NCBI GenBank assembly: GCA_036506275.1
Contig: DASXSB010000031.1
Location: 1 to 64,000 of the forward strand
Length of the DNA: 64,000 nt
Direction of reading: 5' to 3'
Source: DASXSB01 sp036506275
GTDB lineage: Bacteria > Methylomirabilota > Methylomirabilia > Rokubacteriales > CSP1-6
A program made the position numbers and the translations under genes. Numbering within the stretch: position 1 is the stretch's first letter; every line of letters starts with the position of its first letter. The notes beneath the pieces were generated by a model that was not told the DNA's origin, searched no databases, and was given only the letters and a program-made list of their open reading frames with translations. Shown here piece by piece: positions 8,359 through 17,548 of the stretch.

Positions 8359-9737
8359 CAGTCGAGCGCCTGCACGAGGCGCCGGAACACGTCGCCCCGG
8401 TGCTCGAAGTTGTCGAACATGTCGAAGGACGCGCACGCCGGCGACAGGAGGACGACGTCGCCGGGCGTGGCGAGCGCGCGCGCGGTGTCGATCGCTTCCG
8501 CCATCGAGCCGCGCTCGACGAGCCGGATCCCGGCGGCAGCGAAGGCGGCCGCGATTCCGGGCCCGTCCTCGCCGATGAGCACAGCGTGCGCGACGCGGTC
8601 GCGGGCGGCGGCGGCGAGCGGTGCCCAGTCCTGGCCCTTGCCCTTGCCGCCCGCGATGAGCACGATCGGCTCCGGAAAGCTCTCCAGCGCCCGCACGGTG
8701 GACTCGACGTTGGTGCCCTTGGAGTCGTTGTAGTAGCTCACGCCGTGGAGGTCGCGCACGAACTCGATCCGGTGCGGCACCGCTCGAAAGCCGGCGATCC
8801 CGCGCGCGATGACCGACGCCGACAATCCCGCCCACAGCGCGCACGCGGTGGCGGCGAGGACGTTCTCGACGTTGTGGGCACCGCGAAGCGTGATGGCCGA
8901 CACCGGGGTGATCTTCTCCAGATGCCCATTGAGGCGGGCCGCGATCCACCCATCGTGCACGAACACGCCGTGCTCGAGCGAGTGCCGCCGGCTGAACATC
9001 ACCACGCGCGCCCGCGTGCGATCGGCGAGCGCGCGCGCGGCCTCGTCGTCGGCGTTGAGGACGGCGCAGTCGGCCTCCGTCTGGTTGGCGAAGATACGCG
9101 CCTTCGCCTCCATGTAGGCCGCGAATGTCCGATGGCGATCGAGATGGTCCGGGGTGACGTTGAGCACGGCCGCCACCCGCGGCCGGAAGAGCTCGGTCGT
9201 CTCGAGCTGGAAGCTCGACACCTCGGCGACGACGAGGCCGTCGGGCGGGAACGCGAGCGCACCCGCCGTGAGCGGCGTCCCGATGTTGCCGGCCACCAAC
9301 AGCGGCCGCGCCTGTCCCGCCAGGAGCGCGCCCGTGAGCGCGGTCGTCGTGGTCTTGCCGTTGGTCCCGGTGATGGCGATGGTGTCGGCCTCGGTGGTGC
9401 GCCAGCCGAGCTCCAGCTCCGCGATCACCGGCACGCCCGCCGCGCGCGCCGCCGTGAGCTGCTCGCCGTCGACCGGCACGCCGGGACTCGTGACCACCAG
9501 CGACGCCTGCCGGATGGCGGCGATTCCCTCGTCGCCGAGCGCCAGTCGCGCGCCGAGCCCGGTCACCGCGCGCGCGTCGGCGCCGAGCGCATCGAGCGGC
9601 TTGGCGTCGACGGCGACGACCTTCGCCCCCGCCGCGCACAGGAGCCGCACGGCGGCGACGCCGCTGCGGGCGAGGCCGACGACGGCTACCCGCCGGCCCG
9701 CGAGCGACTCCACGTACGCCCTTCCGCGCGTGGTCAC
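8358..9737 (-). CDS. murD: UDP-N-acetylmuramoylalanine--D-glutamate ligase
   Basis: MurD adds D-Glu to UDP-MurNAc-L-Ala. The N-terminal Rossmann segment VAVVGLARSGVAAVR, the ATP loop GTNGKTTTTAL, the FRAVPHRIEFV motif and DSKGTNVEST are all present. I favour the GTG at 9737 because GGAGGAGG stands five bases upstream; another in-frame GTG at 9761 would add eight residues. The end overlaps ftsW by one base. A 52-bp gap separates it from mraY, one of the larger gaps inside this operon. Confidence 0.95.
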   Translation of the reverse strand: MTTRGRAYVESLAGRRVAVVGLARSGVAAVRLLCAAGAKVVAVDAKPLDALGADARAVTGLGARLALGDEGIAAIRQASLVVTSPGVPVDGEQLTAARAAGVPVIAELELGWRTTEADTIAITGTNGKTTTTALTGALLAGQARPLLVAGNIGTPLTAGALAFPPDGLVVAEVSSFQLETTELFRPRVAAVLNVTPDHLDRHRTFAAYMEAKARIFANQTEADCAVLNADDEAARALADRTRARVVMFSRRHSLEHGVFVHDGWIAARLNGHLEKITPVSAITLRGAHNVENVLAATACALWAGLSASVIARGIAGFRAVPHRIEFVRDLHGVSYYNDSKGTNVESTVRALESFPEPIVLIAGGKGKGQDWAPLAAAARDRVAHAVLIGEDGPGIAAAFAAAGIRLVERGSMAEAIDTARALATPGDVVLLSPACASFDMFDNFEHRGDVFRRLVQALD

Positions 9738-9789
9738 CTCCGCCTCCTCCAGCCCGATCACCCCTGTGCCCCCGTCCCCCGCGCGCGCA

Positions 9790-10872
9790 TCACCTGAGCT
9801 TCAGCGTGGTGAGCGCCAGCAGCGCGAGCGCGAAGGAGACGATCCAGAACCGGACGACGATCTTGGGCTCCGCCCATCCCGCCAGCTCGTAATGGTGATG
9901 GAGCGGCGCCATGCGGAAGACGCGGCGCCCGGTGAGCTTGAAGCTCGCGACCTGGATCATCACGGAGACGGCCTCCATGACGTAGAGGCCGCCAATGAGC
10001 GGCAGCAGCAGCTCCGCCTTCGTGAGTACGGCCAGCATCCCGATGGCGCCGCCGAGGGCGAGCGAGCCCGCATCGCCCATGAAAACCTCCGCCGGGTGAC
10101 AGTTGAACCAGAGAAACCCGATGGCGGCCCCGATGAGGGCGCCGCAGAAGACCGTCAGCTCGCCCGCGCCCTTGACGTTGATGATCTTCAAGTAATCGGC
10201 CGCCCGGAAGTTGCCGGTCAGGTACGCGATGATGCCGAAGGCGCCCCCCGCCATCACTACCGGCCCGATGGCGAGGCCGTCGAGCCCGTCGGTGAGATTC
10301 ACCGCGTTGGAGGCGCCGATCACGACCAGCATCGCGAAGGGAATCCAGAGCCAGCCCAGATCCACGAGCCATCCCTTGAGGAAGGGGATGGCGAGCACGG
10401 GCAGCCATCCGTCGCCGCGCGACCAGAAGACGACCTGGAGCAACGCGAGCGTCAGCAGCACCTGGCACGCGAGCTTCGTGCGCGCCGAGACCCCGCGCCG
10501 GGTGCGAAGCTTCTTCGTGTCGTCCCACATCCCGATGAAGCCGAAGCCGATGGTGGCGAGGATGATCACCCACACGAAGCGGTTCGTGAGATTCGCCCAC
10601 AGCAACGTCGCGCTCACGATGGCGATCAGGATGATCACGCCCCCCATCGTGGGCGTCCCCTTCTTGAGCACGCGATGACGCTCGGGCGTGTCCTCGCGGA
10701 TCGTCTCCCCGCCGTGCTGCATGAGCCGGAGGCGCCGGATCAGCCACGGCCCGACGACCAGCGAGATGACCAGGGCCGAGATCAACGCCATGAACGAGCG
10801 GAACGTCAGATACCGGAAGACGTTGAACACGATGTGGTCGCGCGCCAGCGGCACGAGGAAGTGGTAAAGCAT
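9790..10872 (-). CDS. mraY: Phospho-N-acetylmuramoyl-pentapeptide-transferase
   Basis: MraY transfers phospho-MurNAc-pentapeptide to undecaprenyl phosphate, making lipid I at the inner membrane. The 360-residue polytopic protein carries the family motifs DDTKK (about 117-121, catalytic Asp pair), NLTDGLDGLAIG, MGDAGSLALG and the HHHYELAGWAE loop near the C-terminus. Ten hydrophobic spans fit the usual length of 360. ATG 10872 follows the murF stop by 9 bp. Confidence 0.97.
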   Translation of the reverse strand: MLYHFLVPLARDHIVFNVFRYLTFRSFMALISALVISLVVGPWLIRRLRLMQHGGETIREDTPERHRVLKKGTPTMGGVIILIAIVSATLLWANLTNRFVWVIILATIGFGFIGMWDDTKKLRTRRGVSARTKLACQVLLTLALLQVVFWSRGDGWLPVLAIPFLKGWLVDLGWLWIPFAMLVVIGASNAVNLTDGLDGLAIGPVVMAGGAFGIIAYLTGNFRAADYLKIINVKGAGELTVFCGALIGAAIGFLWFNCHPAEVFMGDAGSLALGGAIGMLAVLTKAELLLPLIGGLYVMEAVSVMIQVASFKLTGRRVFRMAPLHHHYELAGWAEPKIVVRFWIVSFALALLALTTLKLR

Positions 10873-10881
10873 CTTCCCCCC

Positions 10882-12276
10882 TCATTCGGATTCCGATCGG
10901 GCCAGCCGCGCGACGAGCCCGTCGACCACGCGCTCCATCCGCATCCCGCGCGACCCTTTCACGAGCACCACGTCGCCCGGAACCACGCGCTTGAGCAGCA
11001 GCGCGAGGGTGTCTTCGAATGTTCGCGTCGCATGCGCCTCGGCGAGTCCGCCGGCGCGCGCGGCCTCCACGGCATGCGCGGCGAGCGGCCCCAGCCCCAC
11101 CAGCTCGGCCGCGCCCGCGGTCACCACCGCCGTTCCCACCTCGCGATGGGCGGCGAGGGCGCCGTCACCAAGCTCGAGCATGTCCCCGAGCACCACCACG
11201 AGCCGGCCGCGGCGGGGCCGCGCCGCCGCGGTGTCGATGGCGGCGCGCACGGAGACGGGGCTCGCGTTGTAGGTGTCGTCCAGGATGTCGACGCCGCCCG
11301 CCGCCCGCCATACGCAGCGGCCCTTCACGGGCGCGGCGGCGCCGAGGCCACGGGCGATCTCTGGCAGCGGCAGCCCCACCGCGATGCCGGCGGTGGCGGC
11401 GGCGAGCGCGTTGACGACGTTGTGGCGCCCGGCGAGGGCGAGGGCGACGTCCGCGCGCGCGCCCGCGTGCTCGACGGTGAAGCGCACACCGGCGGCGTCC
11501 TCGGCGACGGCGCCCACCGGCCGCACGTCGGCGGTGGCGGCGGTGCCGTACGTCATCACGCGCGCCAGGGTGTCGCGAGCCATGCTCGCCACCCGCGGGT
11601 CGTCCGCGTTGAGCACGGCGGTGCCGCGCGCGGACAGCGCGCGCACGAGCGCCGCCTTTTCCTCCCGCACGTCGTCGAGGGAACCGAGGAATTCGGTGTG
11701 GACGGCGTTGACGACGGTCACGACGGCCACGGTGGGGCCGGCGACACCGGCCAGGTACGCGATCTCGCCCGGATGGTTGGTGCCGATCTCGACCACCACC
11801 GCGTCGTGCTGGGGCGTCAGCTTCAAGAGCGTGAGGGGCAGGCCCCACTGGTTGTTGTAGCTGGCGACGGATTTGAGCACGCGCCAGCGCACGCCGAGGG
11901 CGGAGGCGATCAACTCCTTCGTCGTCGTCTTGCCGTTCGAGCCCGTGACCGCGACCACCGGCACGCTGAAGCGGCGGCGATGGGCGGCGGCGAGGCGGCC
12001 GAGCGCGCGCGTGGTGTCGTCGACGAGGATGAGCGGCACGTTGGCGGGCGGATCGTCGGGCACGCTCTGCACGAGGAGGCAGGCGGCGCCGCGGGCGGCG
12101 GCGTCGGCGAGATACGCGTGACCGTCCGTGTGGTCGCCGCGGATGGCGAAGAACGCCTCGCCCACCCCGAGCGTTCGCGAATCGATCGAGACGCCGGTGA
12201 CGGGGACGCCGAGGTCACCCGCCACCAGCGCGCCCTCGGTGGCGCGAAGGATCTCCTGCACGTTGAACCGCGGCAT
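10882..12276 (-). CDS. murF: UDP-N-acetylmuramoyl-tripeptide--D-alanyl-D-alanine ligase
   Basis: MurF adds D-Ala-D-Ala to the UDP-MurNAc-tripeptide. The 464-residue protein has the N-terminal substrate domain (SIDSRTLGVGEAFFAIRGD), the ATP loop TGSNGKTTTKELIA at about 110-123, the NHPGEIAYL segment and YNASP in the C-terminal domain. It is placed between murE and mraY with short gaps (8 and 9 bp). The companion D-Ala-D-Ala ligase gene ddl is not in this cluster. Confidence 0.96.
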   Translation of the reverse strand: MPRFNVQEILRATEGALVAGDLGVPVTGVSIDSRTLGVGEAFFAIRGDHTDGHAYLADAAARGAACLLVQSVPDDPPANVPLILVDDTTRALGRLAAAHRRRFSVPVVAVTGSNGKTTTKELIASALGVRWRVLKSVASYNNQWGLPLTLLKLTPQHDAVVVEIGTNHPGEIAYLAGVAGPTVAVVTVVNAVHTEFLGSLDDVREEKAALVRALSARGTAVLNADDPRVASMARDTLARVMTYGTAATADVRPVGAVAEDAAGVRFTVEHAGARADVALALAGRHNVVNALAAATAGIAVGLPLPEIARGLGAAAPVKGRCVWRAAGGVDILDDTYNASPVSVRAAIDTAAARPRRGRLVVVLGDMLELGDGALAAHREVGTAVVTAGAAELVGLGPLAAHAVEAARAGGLAEAHATRTFEDTLALLLKRVVPGDVVLVKGSRGMRMERVVDGLVARLARSESE

Positions 12277-12284
12277 GCGCGTGT

Positions 12285-13772
12285 CTATGCCGACCGCTCC
12301 TGGAGGAGGCGGCGAGCGACTTCGCGATCGTCGAAGGGGAAGATCTCGGAGCCGATGACCTGGTAGGTTTCGTGACCCTTGCCTGCGATCACGATCGTGT
12401 CGCTTGCATGAGCCCAGAGCAGCGCTTCGTGTATCGCAAGTTCTCTATCGGGCAATCTAGCACAGCGATTCTCGTCTGCACAGACCCGAAGTGCGCCCGC
12501 CGCCACTTCTTCGATGATCGCTTCCGGCGACTCCGAGCGTGGATTGTCCGACGTGATCCACATGTGGTCGGCCAGCCGCGCCGCGATCTCACCCATGAGC
12601 GGCCGCTTGCCCCGGTCGCGATCGCCGCCGCATCCGAAGACGACGCCGAGGCGGCCACTCGTGAGTCGCCGCGCCGTCACCAGCACGCGCTCGAGCGCAT
12701 CGGGCGTGTGGGCGTAGTCGACGATGACGAGGAACGGCTGGCCCGCGTGCACCTGCTCGAAGCGTCCCGGCACCGCCGTGACGCTGGCGAGCGCGCGGGC
12801 GATGGCGTCGGGGCCGATCTCGAGGGCGAGCCCGGCGCCGATGGCGCCGAGCAGGTTCATCATGTTGTGCTCGCCGATCAGCGGCGAGGTGATCGTGAGC
12901 TCGCCGCGCGGCGTGTCGACCTTCATGCGGATGCCGTCCAGGGACGAGCGATGCTCGCGGGCGCGCACGGCGCCGCCCCCGAGGCCGAAGGTGATGACGG
13001 GGAGATCGAGACCCCGCACCATCTCGGCCCCCGCCGGGTCGTCGGCGTTGACCACCGCCGTGCGGCCACGCTTGGGCGAGGCGGCGAGCAGCTCGAAGAG
13101 TCGGCGCTTGGCGCGACGGTACTCGTCGAGAGTGCCGTGGAAGTCGAGGTGGTCCTGCGTGAGGTTGGTGAAGATGCCGACGTCGAACGCGACGCCGTCC
13201 ACCCGCGAGAGCGCCAGCGCATGCGACGATACTTCCATCACGACCCCACCCGCGCCTCCTGCCACCATCGCCGCCAGCATCGATTGCAGCTCGAGGGCGT
13301 CCGGTGTCGTCTGGCTGGCGGGCCGCCGCTCGTCGCCGACCACGTACTGGATGGTGCCGATGATCCCCGTGCGCAGCCCGCGCGCGCGCAGGAGCGCGTC
13401 TATCAGATACGACGTGGTGGTCTTGCCGTTTGTTCCCGTGATGCCGACCGCGACCAGGCGCTCCGAGGGTTGACCGAAGTAGCGGTCGGCGAGGCGGGCG
13501 AGAGCGAGCCGCGCCGACGGCACGAGAACCTGAGCCACGCTGAGGTCGGGAAGCGGCGCGCCCTCGGTCACGACGATGCCCGCCCCCCGACGAACCGCCT
13601 CCGGAACGAAGCGGCGGGCGTCCGCCTTGAAGCCCGGCACCGCCACGAAGCACTCGCCCCGGCCCACCCGTCGCGAGTCGTTCGCGATGCCGGTCACCGT
13701 CGCCGGCAGCCGTCCGATCACCCGCTTTTCCGGCAGCGCGTCGAGCAACGCGGTCACGGCCATCGGTGTCAT
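12285..13772 (-). CDS. murE: UDP-N-acetylmuramoyl-dipeptide--meso-diaminopimelate ligase
   Basis: MurE adds the third residue of the stem peptide. The ATP loop GITGTNGKTTTSYLID is at about 108-122, and the specificity motif DNPR occurs in ITSDNPRSESPE. DNPR is the form linked to meso-diaminopimelate, so the cell wall is probably of the DAP type. The 495-residue length is normal. ATG 13772 overlaps the ftsI stop in an ATGA junction; an internal ATG three codons later is an alternative start. Confidence 0.95.
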   Translation of the reverse strand: MTPMAVTALLDALPEKRVIGRLPATVTGIANDSRRVGRGECFVAVPGFKADARRFVPEAVRRGAGIVVTEGAPLPDLSVAQVLVPSARLALARLADRYFGQPSERLVAVGITGTNGKTTTSYLIDALLRARGLRTGIIGTIQYVVGDERRPASQTTPDALELQSMLAAMVAGGAGGVVMEVSSHALALSRVDGVAFDVGIFTNLTQDHLDFHGTLDEYRRAKRRLFELLAASPKRGRTAVVNADDPAGAEMVRGLDLPVITFGLGGGAVRAREHRSSLDGIRMKVDTPRGELTITSPLIGEHNMMNLLGAIGAGLALEIGPDAIARALASVTAVPGRFEQVHAGQPFLVIVDYAHTPDALERVLVTARRLTSGRLGVVFGCGGDRDRGKRPLMGEIAARLADHMWITSDNPRSESPEAIIEEVAAGALRVCADENRCARLPDRELAIHEALLWAHASDTIVIAGKGHETYQVIGSEIFPFDDREVARRLLQERSA

Positions 13773-15814
13773 CGCCTCGCGGCGGCGAGACCGCCCTCGG
13801 CCGGCCGTGCCTTCGCCGGTTGAGGGCGACGTCCGAGCGTCAGCGTGATGGCAGCTCCCGGCTCGAGCCGCGTACCCGGCGCCGGGGACTGCCCGGTGAC
13901 CACACCGCGTCCTTCCATCTCCACGTGCACGCCGACGGGAGCGAGCGCGGCCAGCGCCGCCCGCGCCGTGCGGCCGCGGACGTCCGGCATCGCCATCGCA
14001 TCGAACGCGGACGCCTCGTCGGCGGCGGCCGCCACGACGTCGGCGGCATCCGCCAGAGGGACGGCGCGGGGCGCGTCCGCGCTCGCGACCGGCGTCTCGC
14101 TCGAAGGCGGCGCCACGATCTGCACGGGGGCGGCATCACGCGGCAGGATCTGGAGATAGCGGAGGACTTCGCGGCCGATGGCGGCGAAGATCGGCGCCGC
14201 CGCCTCGCTTCCCCACTTCTCGTTCTTCGGCTCGTCCAGCATGACGAGCATGACCAGCCGTGGATCGTCGGCGGGGACGAAGCCCACGAAGGACAGAACA
14301 CCCGGCGCCCGCGAGTATCGCCGCGTGTTCGGATCCAGCTTCTGTGCGGTGCCCGTCTTCCCCGCCACCTCGTAGCCGGTGATGGCCGCGTTGTGGCCGG
14401 TCCCGAGCTCCACGACCTGGCGCAGGATCCCCGTGAGCGTCTGCGCGGTCTGGGCGGAGATCACCTGGCGTACCGCCGTCGGCTCGGAGCGCCGTCGCTC
14501 GCGTCCGTCGACGTCGACGGTGGCGCGCACCACGCGCGGCTGCATCAGCGTGCCCCCGTTGGCGATGGCGCCGAAGGCGGCCACCATCTGGAGGGCGGTG
14601 ACGGAGATCTCCTGGCCGATCGACATCGTGGGGAGCGAGAGTCCTGACCACCGCTCGGGGTCGCGGAGGAGACCACGGCTCTCTCCGGCGAGCCCGATGC
14701 CGGTGGGGGCGCCGAACCCGAACGCGGTCATGTAGCGGTGATAGCGCTCGCTGCCGAGGGCGAGACCCACCTTGATGGAGCCGACGTTGGACGAATTCTG
14801 GAGCACCTCGGAAAACGTGAGCCACCCGTACTTCTTCCAGTCGCGAATGGTCGTGCGGGCGATGGTGACGGCGCCGTTTTCGCCGTAGATGAGGTCGTCG
14901 GGGCGGATCACGCCTTCCTCGAGGGCGGCGGCGGCGAGGATCGCCTTGAACGTCGAGCCCGGCTCGAAGGGATCGGTGACGGCCCGGTTGCGCAGGTAAT
15001 CCGGCGACGGCACGTCGCGGAAGGTATTCGGATTGAAGGTGGGGCGGATGGCGATGGCGAGGACGTCGCCCGTGCGCGGATCCATCGCCACCGCCATCGC
15101 GGCCTTTGCGCGCGTGCGGCGATAGGCGGCGTCGATCTCGCGCTCGGCGAGGTACTGAATGGTGGTGTCGATGGTGAGCACGACGCCGCGGCCCGGGGAC
15201 GGATCTTGAAGGATGCGCGGCGTCACCATCTCGCGCCCGAGAGCGTCGCGCCCGACGATCATCTTCCCCGGCGTCCCCGCCAGCTCGCTCTCGAACGACC
15301 GCTCGACGCCCTCCAGCCCACCGCCGTCCACGCCCTCGAAGCCGACGACGTGAGCGGCGAGCTCGCGGTTCGGATACAGGCGCAGGGGCTCCGGCACGAG
15401 GCCGAGGCCGGGCTCGCGAAGCGCGCGCACTTGCTCCGCCACCGCGGGCGGGAGGCGCCGTCGCAGCCACACGAACGGGCGCGAGGCAGTGAGCCCGGCG
15501 TGGAGCTCGGCCTCGGGAACACCGAGGATCGGCGCCAGGCGCGCCGCCACCCGCACCGGATCACCGACGCCGCGCGGCTGCGCGAAGAGCGACTCGCCCG
15601 GGCTCGACGTGGCGAGGGGCGTGCCGTGCCGGTCCAGGATCGCACCGCGCTGCGCCGGCAACAGCACCGTGCGCGAGTACTGGCGCTCGGCCATGTCACT
15701 GAGGGCCTGGTGACGGACGACCTGGAGCCACGCCAGCCGCGCGGTGACGCCGGTGAAGGCGAGCGCCAGCACGGTGGCGAGGATCAGGACCCGCGTGTGC
15801 AACAGTGGCGTCAT
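13769..15814 (-). CDS. ftsI: Septal penicillin-binding protein FtsI (PBP3) with PASTA domain
   Basis: This class B transpeptidase cross-links septal peptidoglycan as partner of FtsW. In 681 residues there is an N-terminal membrane anchor (ILATVLALAFTGVTARLAWL), a PBP dimerisation domain, then the transpeptidase with the SxxK motif EPGSTFKA (Ser nucleophile), QNSSNVGS as SxN, and AGKTGTAQK as KTG. One C-terminal PASTA domain (about 610-670; VTGQSPAPGTRLEPGAAI) is a muropeptide-sensing module found in many FtsI/SpoVD-type proteins. It overlaps both murE (4 bp) and ftsL (4 bp). Confidence 0.95.
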   Translation of the reverse strand: MTPLLHTRVLILATVLALAFTGVTARLAWLQVVRHQALSDMAERQYSRTVLLPAQRGAILDRHGTPLATSSPGESLFAQPRGVGDPVRVAARLAPILGVPEAELHAGLTASRPFVWLRRRLPPAVAEQVRALREPGLGLVPEPLRLYPNRELAAHVVGFEGVDGGGLEGVERSFESELAGTPGKMIVGRDALGREMVTPRILQDPSPGRGVVLTIDTTIQYLAEREIDAAYRRTRAKAAMAVAMDPRTGDVLAIAIRPTFNPNTFRDVPSPDYLRNRAVTDPFEPGSTFKAILAAAALEEGVIRPDDLIYGENGAVTIARTTIRDWKKYGWLTFSEVLQNSSNVGSIKVGLALGSERYHRYMTAFGFGAPTGIGLAGESRGLLRDPERWSGLSLPTMSIGQEISVTALQMVAAFGAIANGGTLMQPRVVRATVDVDGRERRRSEPTAVRQVISAQTAQTLTGILRQVVELGTGHNAAITGYEVAGKTGTAQKLDPNTRRYSRAPGVLSFVGFVPADDPRLVMLVMLDEPKNEKWGSEAAAPIFAAIGREVLRYLQILPRDAAPVQIVAPPSSETPVASADAPRAVPLADAADVVAAAADEASAFDAMAMPDVRGRTARAALAALAPVGVHVEMEGRGVVTGQSPAPGTRLEPGAAITLTLGRRPQPAKARPAEGGLAAARR

Positions 15815-16179
15815 CGCACCTGCGCTTCGATGCGGGCGGCGCGAGCGGCGGCCATGCCGGTGGCGCCCGCCAGGAACTCACGAGCACGCGCGACCTGCGA
15901 GGTCGACGGCGGCGCCATGCCGAGTTGCCGCGCCTGGGCTTCCACGCGGCGCGGCGACTTCAGCGTGGCCATCTCGACCTCGAGCTGACGGATGAGGGTC
16001 TCCGTGCGCGTGCGCTCCATGCGGAGCGCATCGAGCTGATACGCGAGGTGGACCTGCTGGACGCGCTCGGCGACCACGGCCACCGCGATGCCGACGAAGA
16101 GGGCGGCGCAAGCGAGCGCGGCGACGACGGAGCGGCGCACGCGCGGATCTTGCTCTCGATGGGGACGCTGTTCTTTCAA
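15811..16179 (-). CDS. ftsL: Cell division protein FtsL-like
   Basis: This is a 122-residue bitopic protein with a short basic tail, one membrane span (VVAALACAALFVGIAVAVVA, about 18-37) and a heptad-rich coiled coil (RVQQVHLAYQLDALRMER...). Its sequence is weakly conserved, but the fold plan and the slot between rsmH and ftsI identify FtsL, the divisome scaffold that pairs with FtsQ and FtsB. The likely start is TTG 16179, whose TTGA overlaps the rsmH TGA; no ATG or GTG lies nearby in frame. Confidence 0.85.
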   Translation of the reverse strand: MKEQRPHREQDPRVRRSVVAALACAALFVGIAVAVVAERVQQVHLAYQLDALRMERTRTETLIRQLEVEMATLKSPRRVEAQARQLGMAPPSTSQVARAREFLAGATGMAAARAARIEAQVR

Positions 16180-17048
16180 GTGAGGCGCTCCAGCACGCGG
16201 AGCTTCGCGCTCCTGGCGCGGGGGTTGGCCCGCACCTCGTCATCCCTGGGCGTCAGGGGCGACGGCTCGAGCTCGGCGAATCCCGCCGATCCCAGAGCCC
16301 GGAACGTCCGCTTCACGATGCGATCTTCGCCCGAGTGAAAGGAGATGACACCCACGCGGCCGCCCACGTGCAGCAGCTCGGCCGCCTGGGGAAGCGCTTG
16401 GCGGAGCGCCTCCGGTTCGTCGTTCACGGCCATGCGTACGGCCTGAAAGGTCCGGGTGGCGACGTGAATCCGCCGCGACCACGCCGCGCGCGGCACGGCG
16501 CTGCGCACGGCCGCCACGAGATCGGCGGTCGTGCTGAGGGGACGCCGCCGGGTGATCGCGCGCGCGATGCGGCGCGCGTGCGGCTCGTCGCCGTACTCGT
16601 GGAGGATGCGCGCCAGCTCCGACTCCGGAAGCCGGTTCAGCAGCTCGGCCGCCGTCGGCGCGGCCTCGGGATCGAGTCGCATGTCGAGCGGCTGTTCGCC
16701 TTCGAAGGAGAAGCCGCGCGCGGAGGCCTCGAGCTGGTAGGAGGAGAGACCGAGATCGAGCAGGACGGCGCGCGCGCGGGCGACGCCGGCGGCGCGGGCG
16801 GTGGCGGTGAGGGTGCGGAAGTTGGCGCGGCGGAGGGCGACACGATCACCGAAGGGCGCAAGGTTGGCGGCGGCGCGAGCGAGCGCGTCCGGATCCACGT
16901 CGAGGCCGAGCAGCTTGACCTCGGCGCCGGTCCCGGCGAGAAGCGCTGCCGCGTGTCCGCCCATGCCCACCGTCCCGTCGATCACCCACCCCTCACCGCG
17001 CGGCCGCAGGAGAAACGCGACCTCGTCGGCGAGGACGGGTACGTGAAC
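16176..17048 (-). CDS. rsmH: 16S rRNA m4C1402 methyltransferase RsmH, start codon non-canonical
   Basis: RsmH (MraW) methylates N4 of C1402 in 16S rRNA. The family opening HVPVLADEV, the SAM loop GTVGMGGHA, LGLDVDPDAL, the LLDLGLSSYQLE and FSFEGEQPLDMR motifs and the C-terminal ISFHSGEDRIVKR are all present. No ATG, GTG or TTG precedes HVPVLADEV in frame within 31 codons. A GTT at 17048-17046 stands exactly 7 nt after GGGAG (17056-17060), the best-placed ribosome site. The nearest upstream in-frame GTG (17141) would add 31 residues encoded inside mraZ. The proposed length is 290 residues. Confidence 0.93.
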   Translation of the reverse strand, partial: VHVPVLADEVAFLLRPRGEGWVIDGTVGMGGHAAALLAGTGAEVKLLGLDVDPDALARAAANLAPFGDRVALRRANFRTLTATARAAGVARARAVLLDLGLSSYQLEASARGFSFEGEQPLDMRLDPEAAPTAAELLNRLPESELARILHEYGDEPHARRIARAITRRRPLSTTADLVAAVRSAVPRAAWSRRIHVATRTFQAVRMAVNDEPEALRQALPQAAELLHVGGRVGVISFHSGEDRIVKRTFRALGSAGFAELEPSPLTPRDDEVRANPRARSAKLRVLERLT

Positions 17049-17050
17049 CG

Positions 17051-17491
17051 CTAGACTCCCAGACTCGACAGCTTGTCGAAGAGCGAAGGCAGCCGGTCCT
17101 GCCGCGTCCGCTCGTACTCCTCGAACCGGTTGCGATCCCACACCTCGAACTGCGGGAGGCCGCCCCCCACCAGCGTCACTTCCTTCTCGAGCCCCGCCTG
17201 CTGCCGGGAGTCCGGCGGCAAGAGGACCCGGCCCGCGGCGTCGAGTTCGACGTCCCGCGCGCGGGATACATACAGTCGGCTGATCTCGCGGACCTCGGGG
17301 TTGAACATGGACTGCTCGCGGAGCTTCCCCTCGATCCGCTGCCACTCCTCCAGGGGGTGAATCTCCAGGCAATGGTCGTTGGGAACCACCACCAGCGCCC
17401 CGTCGTACTGCGCCAGCACATCCCGGAACCGGGCCGGGACGCTGAGGCGCCCTTTGGGGTCAATGGTGTGATTGAACCGTCCTCTAAACAT
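17051..17491 (-). CDS. mraZ: Transcriptional regulator MraZ
   Basis: MraZ is an AbrB-like protein that forms rings and represses its own dcw operon. The 146-residue sequence has two SpoVT/AbrB half-domains, each with the DxxxR core: DPKGRLSVPARF near residue 11 and DAAGRVLLPPDSR near 90. ATG 17491 opens the canonical MFRGRFNHTIDPKGR; an upstream in-frame GTG (17518) falls inside the operator repeats and is unlikely. It is the first gene of the operon, next to its own binding boxes. Confidence 0.95.
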   Translation of the reverse strand: MFRGRFNHTIDPKGRLSVPARFRDVLAQYDGALVVVPNDHCLEIHPLEEWQRIEGKLREQSMFNPEVREISRLYVSRARDVELDAAGRVLLPPDSRQQAGLEKEVTLVGGGLPQFEVWDRNRFEEYERTRQDRLPSLFDKLSSLGV

Positions 17492-17510
17492 TGCCCTCGC
17501 CGGGGGCTGG

Positions 17511-17540
17511 TGTGCCACTTCATCCCACTTTGCCCCACTT
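17511..17540 (-). promoter_or_regulatory. MraZ operator: three 10-bp tandem boxes
   Basis: Read on the minus strand, three contiguous decamers occur: AAGTGGGGCA, then AAGTGGGATG, then AAGTGGCACA. MraZ is known to bind direct GTGGG-type repeats spaced one helical turn apart just downstream of its promoter. The spacing here is exactly 10 bp and the array begins a few bases after the predicted transcription start, a position suited to repression. Confidence 0.85.
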
Positions 17541-17548
17541 GGTCCGCG

